Assembly: GCF_002994745.2 (NCBI RefSeq)
Contig: NC_037090.1
Span: 13,876,001-13,940,000 of the forward strand
Origin: Rosa chinensis
Lineage: Eukaryota > Streptophyta > Magnoliopsida > Rosales > Rosaceae
DNA: 64,000 bases
Direction of reading: 5' to 3'
The notes beneath the pieces were generated by a model. The model was not told the origin of the DNA, made no database searches, and saw only the letters and a program-made list of their open reading frames with translations. How positions within the stretch are numbered: position 1 is the first letter of the stretch; each line of letters begins with the position of its first letter. This document shows positions 56,901-64,000 of the stretch, in pieces. The position numbers and the translations under genes are program-made.

Positions 56901-59004
56901 TTCTTGGATCACCCTAATCTGTATCGCATGGGAAGAAGGAATCGTTTCAAAAACTAATGAAGGATAACAGCATTTGGTGATCTGCTGCTCCAACTTTATT
57001 AGGCGTGCAGTGATCACTAAACCCTAAAACGACACTACTGGAGACAAAAACCCTGTATATATAAATTCTAGCTATATACATATATGCATAATATATTGAT
57101 TAAGTAGAGCATATATAATTTATACCCATTATTGTGAAGATTGTCATATATATGCCAATATCAAGAGGACACAAGAGCCTTATGTGATATATAACTATCA
57201 CTTTTATTCCTTCAAGAATCTTATATAATTAAGCCAATTCTTGAGTGAATGGTTAAATTTTTGAAGTACTATATATGCCCCCACATAATATAAACTAGTA
57301 TTTCTCCACACATGCTCTGCACGTGCAAGTTTTTTTTTTTGCAGATAATATTAAAGAAAACCGTTATTGCAGACATAAGATCATGGGAGAGAAAAGTGGA
57401 TTGTGGCTTTTTTTTAAATTTATTTTTTAATAAAAATATATTTTGTAAATGTCATAATTGTCCTTGTAATTTAATTAGCACTTAAAGTTTTTTAATCTTT
57501 TAGGGTCATTTCTGTCAAAATTTTTGATTTCGACTAACAAACCCTCTTCTCTTAATAATAATATAGATATTAATAAATAAATTATTTCTATATGAGGATA
57601 AGATAGTTAATAGAGTATATCATATTTAAAAAAAATTGCAATACCTCCCATGAAAAAAAGGAGAAGCTTCTCTAAAATTATGAGAGAAATTTCAGTAACT
57701 TTTTTAATTTAAAAAATAAAAGTCAATTGATATGTGCGGAGCGCATGTTAAGTAATTAGTATAAATAATATGAAATCAACTTAAAAGGAACTGTGAGCTT
57801 TGTGTTAAATGATGCATTACATCACGTGCTATATATAAGAAATTCTTCGTAGAAGAAGCTTCTTCTGTGTCATTTTTATGCTCTTTCTTGTGCAATTTCT
57901 AGTCAGATTATTGTTGGGGGGAGTTGCAACTCTTCAACTTGTTGGAAAAAGACTTGTCTATGTATCAAAAAGTTCGTGGATATCATATTCTATTAGGGTT
58001 TGATTTAATTAAACCACATTCAACCTGAATCATGATTGTGTTGTGGAATTCTATCTTAGTTAACAATACTTACAATCATCGACTTGGGAAATTCCGATCC
58101 GCAGTGGAAAGGGTCTAAATACTGATGCAACTAAGAATGCCAATGTCAAAGTAATATATGGATTATTAGTTTTCCTACCACTAATTTGGATTCCATTTCA
58201 TGGTGTCGACCATGATTATAAGCTGGTAGTTAAAGTGATTTGGGAATTATTAACTGATAATTAGTAATACTAATCTCTCACTTTTCATTTTAAAAAGCGC
58301 ACGTATTAATTGTTAATTCCTGAAAATAATTACAGCCTTATATTTGCATGACTAAAGTCTCGATCAGGAGAATAAGGAAATTAAAGGTTTTCCAAGAGCA
58401 TTCGAGAAGGAGCAGTCGTGCGGAGAATTTCACCATTGCTAACAGTCCATTAGCTCAGTCATTTAAAAGAAATCATTTTGCAAGTAATTATGAAATCCAA
58501 TTAGCTAGGTTTGTTTTGTTTGTCTCTCTCTGTGTTTTTCTTCACGGCGATAAACTTTGGACTTCTTGTCTTGTTAAGCAAATGATTTTAGAGACAAGCA
58601 AGACTTCCGACCATCCATACAATACGTAAAAATTTGAATTATTCCTAAGATCATCAAGTAGTCCGTAGACTAAAATAAATGTGATATTTAAGGTACCTTT
58701 AATGACATTTCATCAAACTAACTTGAATGATGTGAGGTTAAAACAATTGGTTCATCATTTTTTTTATATTGTATTTTCATTCTCTAGTAAACTGTATTCA
58801 AACCTCACAAGGGCATCTCAGACTTTAAAAAAGAATGGAAATTAAAGAAAAAGAAAAAGAGAAACTCATAAAGGGCATCAAAATTCCTACCAAAGCTCTC
58901 AAAGCCATCAAATTAGCAGCCAAACCTTTATCAACATTTTGCTATTGGAATTTGAATTTGAGAACATTAATTACATCAAATGATCATATAAAATTGCTGG
59001 ATAC
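53931..59004. other. Intergenic; upstream of EXO70H copy 2, partly paralogous to 30-32 kb
   Basis: No gene recognised. Blocks at 55900-56480 and 56790-57060 match the region upstream of copy 1 in order and orientation. TA repeats lie at 56383-56399. ORFs at 55089, 56501 and 58348 are short and unsupported. Confidence 0.5.
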
Positions 59005-59013
59005 TAACTTAAA

Positions 59014-59256
59014 GGGAAAAAAATACAAACAGTACCCAATCTAAGGCCCACTCCGAATTTCTATACCCAAAATTTTGAAACTATTACAATGGTACCCAGA
59101 ATAGCCAGCTCGACCTAATATTCGTACCTGCCGTCCATGACGGCGTTAAACCGCATGTCACGTGGGGTGTTTGATGGATATTTGTGTCATTTACTTACCC
59201 AGCCCTGTTCCTGAGTCCCCTTTCTTTCTCCCTCTCTTCGTTTCTTTGCCTCTGTC

Positions 59257-59296
<40 letters not shown>

Positions 59297-60301
59297 ACGA
59301 AACAAAGAAGGAAGCAATGGCTCTAGACCTTTATTGATGAACACTTCTTCTCTCTTTGAGTTCTTCATGTTATAGTAGCAGCTGCCAAGAGAACTCATTA
59401 CTTCATATTTATGTTGATGATGCTAATCGTGAACCAACTGGCTCAGAGAGAATTATGAATGGATCTGTGGCTATATCAACTTTCATCTTAGAAAGGAATT
59501 GAAGTGGGTTCTTTTGGTGTCAGAATCTGGGTTACTAGAGGAAAATCCCATTAGCCTCTCAATCCAATCCATAAATTACATTCATACACTGAACACACTT
59601 GGATTTGCATGTCCACAGGTCTAAAGAGAAGAAGAGCAGGACTCCGATCCACCATTCTACCAGATTTCTTTGACCAACAAAAAAATCAACCAGATTTCAT
59701 GAATCAAAACCCATCACCCAAATCCCATAATCCAAACCCGAATTTTATAAAGATGCATAATACCCTCATAATCTGCTTCCGGTCTGAACCTTGAGCTTGA
59801 ATCTGAACTCGTAGATCTTCTTAGATAGGTTTAGGAACAAGAATGTAAAGCAAACAAAGCCTGACCCAGAACCCAGATTCAAGAACGTGTTCTCGGCGAA
59901 AGAAGGTAATAGTAGATTTTTGGGTTTTGAATTTCTCGCTGACGACGCCAAACACGGGGAGGGAGATCATCGGAAGTCCGTTCAAGATGGCAGAGACTTT
60001 ATCGGGAATTTGGGGAAGAAGAAGAGATAGAGAAGAAGCTGATTTTTTTTTTTTTTTTTGAGAATAAAAACTGCCAGGCTTAAAAAATAGAGAGAAAAAA
60101 AAATTAAAAAATAAAAGTCTGAAGTGACCAAAATATCCCTTAAAATATGCCACCAATCACAAGAGTTGACGCCATCATTGACGGCGTGTACGAAAATTAG
60201 GTAGAATTGGGAACTCCAGGTACTAATGTGATAGTTTCGAAAATTTGGGTATAGAAATTCGGAGTGGACCTTAGGTTGGGTACTGTTTGTATTTTTTTCC
60301 C
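59014..60301. mobile_element. Mutator-like element with 9-bp duplication TAACTTAAA
   Basis: The ends GGGAAAAAAATACAAACAGT (59014) and its complement (60301) extend as inverted repeats of about 145 bp with few mismatches. TAACTTAAA flanks both sides exactly (59005-59013 and 60302-60310). The interior (59180-60150) is not an inverted repeat, and holds a (CT)n tract at 59258-59292 and some unrecognised ORFs. Non-autonomous; it may have captured host sequence. Confidence 0.93.
59258..59292 (+). repeat. (CT)n microsatellite
   Basis: About 17 CT units inside the Mutator-like element. Predicted ORFs over it are low-complexity artefacts. Confidence 0.95.
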
Positions 60302-60310
60302 TAACTTAAA

Positions 60311-60816
60311 TGATTTTGTAATTTCAAATCTAAAGAGTGAGCAGAAAGTTATCCTATACTAATTATTCTATTCTAGAAGGTATATACGAGTATTTCAATC
60401 CATATACCCATTCCTATTTTGTATTTCTCTTCTTCATATTCTTTTGTTTTGCTCGTAAAAACGTCACGCCTTACTTGTATTCCCTACGTGAGCATCTAAA
60501 ATGATGCAAGTTATGAGGACTGAAATACATGTTCAACATAAACCAGGTCACGTGGACTATGAAGTAGGAAGAGAAAGTAAAAACAAATAGTTGAAAAGTA
60601 AATGTTACTATTCCCTATCCAGTTTACAAACACCGCCATTGCAAATAGCGTTAAACACAAGAAAACAGCAATTAATCTCTTATTAACCTCCACCTCTGAG
60701 TTTTCTACTGAAGCTATTTGACGACTGTTTCTTTGGACGAAAGTAAATCAAATTTGTTTGCCTCTCGGCTCCATAGTATGAAATTGTCGTATCATTTGTC
60801 AATCAAACGCGTATAG
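60311..60816. other. Distal promoter of EXO70H copy 2
   Basis: No gene recognised. The paralogous proximal promoter starts near 60778. Confidence 0.5.
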
Positions 60817-60935
60817 AGTCAAATTCGACTCATGGTTTCGTTTTATATGACTCGATACAACTCCAAAGTCAATCCTTCCCACATTTCCTCTTTCTCAAGC
60901 AACGGCGTCGTTCTTCCAGCTCCCTCCTATATATA
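60817..60935 (+). promoter_or_regulatory. Proximal promoter of EXO70H copy 2
   Basis: TATATATA at 60928-60935, 146 bp before the ATG, in the same CTATATATACCCC context as copy 1. AGTCAA (W-box core on the other strand) at 60817 and 60867, placed like those of copy 1. Confidence 0.65.
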
Positions 60936-61080
60936 CCCCCGGGCACATCTACGTCCAACATTCAAACTCATAATCCCAAATCTCTCTTGTCTAATCTCAC
61001 TACCAACCACAACAACCAAATATTCTCTCATCTGAAAAATTGAGAGTCCGTAACCTAAATCACACTAAACTAAACCGAAA

Positions 61081-62979
61081 ATGCCGACCAAAGGGATGAG
61101 GAGCCTCCTCTTTCACCACAAGGCCCCGTCTTTCTCTAGACATTCTTCACCCTCAAGGTCCTCCATTTCATTCCCCACTCCTCGCCGTAACCCTAGTGCC
61201 GGCCTTAACTTCTCAGACGCGATGATCGAGGAGGTCATCGGAAACGCCGCCGTTTTGGTGATCAAATGGGACCCGGAGGCCTCCGGATACGCGAAAGTAA
61301 CCTCCATGTTCTACGAGAGCAAAACGGAAGCTCACCAGTTCATCAAGTCCGTGAACGACCTCCAGAAGGTCATGCATTACTTGGTCGCGGAGGACCCCAC
61401 CTCCGAAAAACTCGTCCACGGCCACAGCCTCATGCAGATCGCCATGAAGCGGTTACAGAAGGAGTTCTACCAGATTCTCTCCACGAACCGGGCTCACCTC
61501 GACCCGGAATCGGTCTCGACCCGGTCCAGGTCTTCCCGCGTTTCCGTCAGCACTTCTGACGACGAAATCGACGACGGAGCCTTAACAGACGAAGATGTAC
61601 GTTTCGCCGGAGAATCCATCTCCGACGTTGAACAAGTCTCCTTTGTTGCCATGGCCGACCTCAAGTCCATCGCCGAATGCATGATCTCCTCCGGCTACGC
61701 CAAGGAGTGCGTTCACATATACAAAATCATCAGAAAATCGATAATCGACGAAGGAATGTATAAGCTCGGAGTGGAGAAATTCGCCTCTTCTCGGATCCAT
61801 AAGGTGGACAAAGAGGTCCTCGATCTCAGAATCAAGAACTGGCTGAATGCGGTGAAGGTGGCCACGACCACGCTATTCAATGGAGAGAAGATCCTCTGCG
61901 ACACCGTTTTCGCCGTCTCCAACTCAATCAGAGAGTCTTGCTTCTCTCACATCGCCAAAGAAGCCGCCACTCTTCTCTTTTCATTTCCTCAAATCCTCGT
62001 CGCCAAGAGCAAGAATTTTTCCTCGGAGGACAATATATTCCGGCTGCTGGATATGTACACCGCCATATCGGAAAATTGGCCTGAAATAGACTCCATCTTC
62101 TCTTTCGAGTCCACCGCCAGCGTCCGATCCCAAGCGCTCAACTCGCTGATCAAAATCGGCGAGTCGGTCCGGTCATTGCTGTCCGACTTCGAATCGTCAA
62201 TTCAAAAGGAATCGTCAAAATCACCAGTCCCCGGCGGCGGAGTTCATTCTCTGACTCTCCGTGTGATGAATTACCTTTCTATGCTCACCGATTACAGCAA
62301 CGTCTTGGCTGACATTTTCGTCGACTGCCCTCCGCCGGCGAAGGGTTTGCTGCCGGAGTTCGAAATCCCCCAAGCAGAAGAGTCATCGGCGCCGCCGATC
62401 TGCCACCACATCGCTTGGATCGTCCTCATCCTCATCTGCAAGCTCGACGGCAAAGCCAAGCATTACAAGGACGTTTCGCTCTCTTATCTCTTCTTAGCCA
62501 ACAATCTCCAACACGTCATCTCGAAAGTCCGGACGTCGAATCTCCAGTACCTTCTCGGCGAGCAGTGGATCACGAAATACGAAGCGAAGGTGAGACAGTT
62601 CGCCGTCAACTACGAACGGGTGGCCTGGGGGAAGGTGTTCTCCACCTTGCCGGAAAATCTAACGGAGGAAATACCCCCGGACGAAGCTAGGTTGATTTTC
62701 CGGAACTTCAACTTCGCCTTGGACGAAGCTTACAAGAAACAGAAGTCGTGTGTTGTACCGGACGAGAAACTCCGAGAAGAACTCAGAGAGTCGCTGACGA
62801 AAGCCCTCGTTTCGGTTTACAAGGAGTTTCACGATACGCACAGGGTTTCGATTGGGAGTGCGAGAAATCTGGCCTTGTATGTCAGATTAACCCCTGAAGA
62901 TGTTGCACATTACTTATCGGACTTGTTTTCCGGGACGACGGAATCTGTTAGTTCTTCGTCTCGTCGGCGCTCTGGCTGA
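61081..62979 (+). CDS. EXO70H: EXO70 exocyst subunit, EXO70H-like (copy 2)
   Basis: A 632-residue intronless paralogue of 34326-36155, from MPTKGMRSLLFHHKAPSF to a Ser/Arg-rich end (VSSSSRRRSG). Shared landmarks: QIAMKRLQKEFYQIL, the acidic linker (about 160-180), CMISSGYAKECVHIY, GGGVHSLTLRVMNYLSMLTD, LSYLFLANNLQHVISKVRTS and LTPEDVAHYLSDLF. It has four extra residues in the linker (LTDE region), extra residues in the loop before the late Exo70 motifs, and a C-terminal tail absent from copy 1. Coding sequence is clearly richer in G+C than copy 1, mostly at third positions. The role is exocyst-mediated vesicle tethering at the plasma membrane. Intact, so probably functional. Confidence 0.96.
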   Translation: MPTKGMRSLLFHHKAPSFSRHSSPSRSSISFPTPRRNPSAGLNFSDAMIEEVIGNAAVLVIKWDPEASGYAKVTSMFYESKTEAHQFIKSVNDLQKVMHYLVAEDPTSEKLVHGHSLMQIAMKRLQKEFYQILSTNRAHLDPESVSTRSRSSRVSVSTSDDEIDDGALTDEDVRFAGESISDVEQVSFVAMADLKSIAECMISSGYAKECVHIYKIIRKSIIDEGMYKLGVEKFASSRIHKVDKEVLDLRIKNWLNAVKVATTTLFNGEKILCDTVFAVSNSIRESCFSHIAKEAATLLFSFPQILVAKSKNFSSEDNIFRLLDMYTAISENWPEIDSIFSFESTASVRSQALNSLIKIGESVRSLLSDFESSIQKESSKSPVPGGGVHSLTLRVMNYLSMLTDYSNVLADIFVDCPPPAKGLLPEFEIPQAEESSAPPICHHIAWIVLILICKLDGKAKHYKDVSLSYLFLANNLQHVISKVRTSNLQYLLGEQWITKYEAKVRQFAVNYERVAWGKVFSTLPENLTEEIPPDEARLIFRNFNFALDEAYKKQKSCVVPDEKLREELRESLTKALVSVYKEFHDTHRVSIGSARNLALYVRLTPEDVAHYLSDLFSGTTESVSSSSRRRSG

Positions 62980-64000
62980 TCCATTTCCCGGCGACTTTAA
63001 TCGCCGAGTTTTTTTTTTTCCGATTTACCGGCGGTGTATATATATGTTGTGTGTAGAACATTTTGAATAAGTTAAAATATGTAACGACTTTTTGGAACAT
63101 ACTTCTACTTTGTGCTACACGTAAGATGACCCTATGTTGTTTCTGTAAATTCAATCATTGCTTCATGTTTTCATATTCGAATTTCTCTTGCTTTCACATT
63201 GTTTTCAAAACAATCACACCGTGGATTGTAAATCGGTTTGTCATTTTCATTTCGAAATGTCAACACCAACATTCCCACTTGATGCATGTTCATATCCGAG
63301 GAGCATGAATCTACCCGGATTTGTCATTTTCAATCCGCCAAAAGGTTGTAGAAAGAGAAACTACAAATTCGAACTTAAAATTGGCCTTCCGAGCAAGGTG
63401 ACATCTTCCGTAGAAAATAGTTTCTAACATTAGCTCGCAATATTTGAATGATCAAATATTAAGAGTATAAGTTATATATAACTGTATAGAACCGGCAGTT
63501 AAGAATTTCTCCATTGTTTACTGAGCATGCGGCTCATATTTAAGCATTGGTAGTAATTCAATTTGATGGTGACCCCAAAAGGTTGGTGTCTTCGTTTTTT
63601 TATTTTTTATTTTTATTTTTTGTTAAAAGAAAGGCGAGGATACATCACTTTGAAAGGGAAACTGTAACACATTTGTCAAAGGAGGGTACGGTTGTATAGC
63701 TTTGCCTCGTGTGTGTCTCACTATTTTTTCTTCTTTGGAGAAAAATTATGGTTCTTGGTGGCTGATAGATTTTGTTGAAACCTCAATAATTATTGCCTAA
63801 TTATTGAGAAACTCAATAATTATTGAAATTATGATAAAAACCTCAATAATTATTGAAATTATGATAAGCAATAATTAAGTAGTATCAAAAACTGAAACTA
63901 CTCCAATTATTAAGACCATTTCAAAGACAGAACGGCTGAATCCTGAGAAGAAGAGGAATTATTCTTCATAACTATGGTTGATTGTCCTCACTCTCACTCT
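62980..64000. other. 3' flank of EXO70H copy 2
   Basis: 3' UTR followed by AT-rich sequence without a recognised gene. The ORFs at 63063-63427 are short and overlap. Three direct repeats with CTCAATAATTATTG occur at 63782, 63812 and 63842. Confidence 0.5.
63781..63880 (+). repeat. 30-bp tandem repeats
   Basis: CTCAATAATTATTG recurs every 30 bp three times, with AAATTATGATAA following the last two. Confidence 0.85.

Noticed and set aside
59184..59398. ORFs on both strands over the CT repeat
   Set aside because: Translations of a dinucleotide microsatellite (Leu/Ser or Arg/Glu runs).

Overview
The window is nuclear DNA of a flowering plant, almost certainly a eudicot. It holds two intronless EXO70H-type exocyst genes, a tRNA-Arg gene, plant Ty3/gypsy LTR elements (Tekay-type and Athila/Tat-type), a hAT relic, LINE and SINE insertions and Mutator-like foldback elements, all in AT-rich sequence. 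The family cannot be fixed from the sequence; Rosaceae is only a guess.

Left part (1-25 kb) is nested transposon sequence. Positions 1-16346 are a head-to-tail array LTR-internal-LTR-internal-LTR of one Tekay-clade chromovirus, repeating every 6876-6877 bp. By eye the three LTRs differ only in homopolymer lengths. Both internal regions carry the same frameshifts, stop codons and deletions, so neither copy can encode its own polyprotein. Each LTR holds nine successive hairpins that share an invariant CAGTC loop while their stems differ in sequence and stay paired. The array lies in an older minus-strand Tekay-type LTR (16347-16582 and 18636-19038). That LTR also received a solo LTR (16583-18630, target duplication CCGGA), and it sits in the RNase H end of a LINE. 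Next comes a decayed minus-strand hAT transposase (19.9-24.6 kb) interrupted by a second, related solo-like LTR.

Middle part (25-38 kb): a tRNA-Arg(UCG) gene, a 5'-truncated LINE with a perfect 20-bp duplication, a 1.17-kb foldback with a 9-bp duplication inside a roughly 100-bp tandem repeat, a tRNA-derived SINE, EXO70H copy 1 (34326-36155) and a broken DUF4283 protein.

38249-47426 is a complete, young, non-autonomous LTR element of Athila/Tat type: two 2053-bp LTRs, target duplication TTGGC, tRNA-Asp primer site and polypurine tract. It has no gag-pol. It carries an uninterrupted minus-strand WUSCHEL-like homeobox gene (41546-42220) with homeodomain, WUS box, EAR-like C-terminus, TATA box, G-box-containing promoter repeats and a polyadenylation signal. 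Head-to-head with it is an unrecognised 176-codon plus-strand ORF. This is the most notable object in the window.

Right part (47.4-64 kb): a hAT-type MITE, a 402-bp foldback in a (TA)n tract, LINE fragments, then EXO70H copy 2 (61081-62979). Stretches of upstream non-coding sequence match those upstream of copy 1, so about 26.6-36.3 kb and 48.6-63 kb look like an old segmental tandem duplication later filled with different transposons. The host genes most likely to be working are the two EXO70H genes (exocyst tethering subunits, with shared TATA and W-box-like sites) and the tRNA gene. The element-borne WUSCHEL-like gene is potentially functional.
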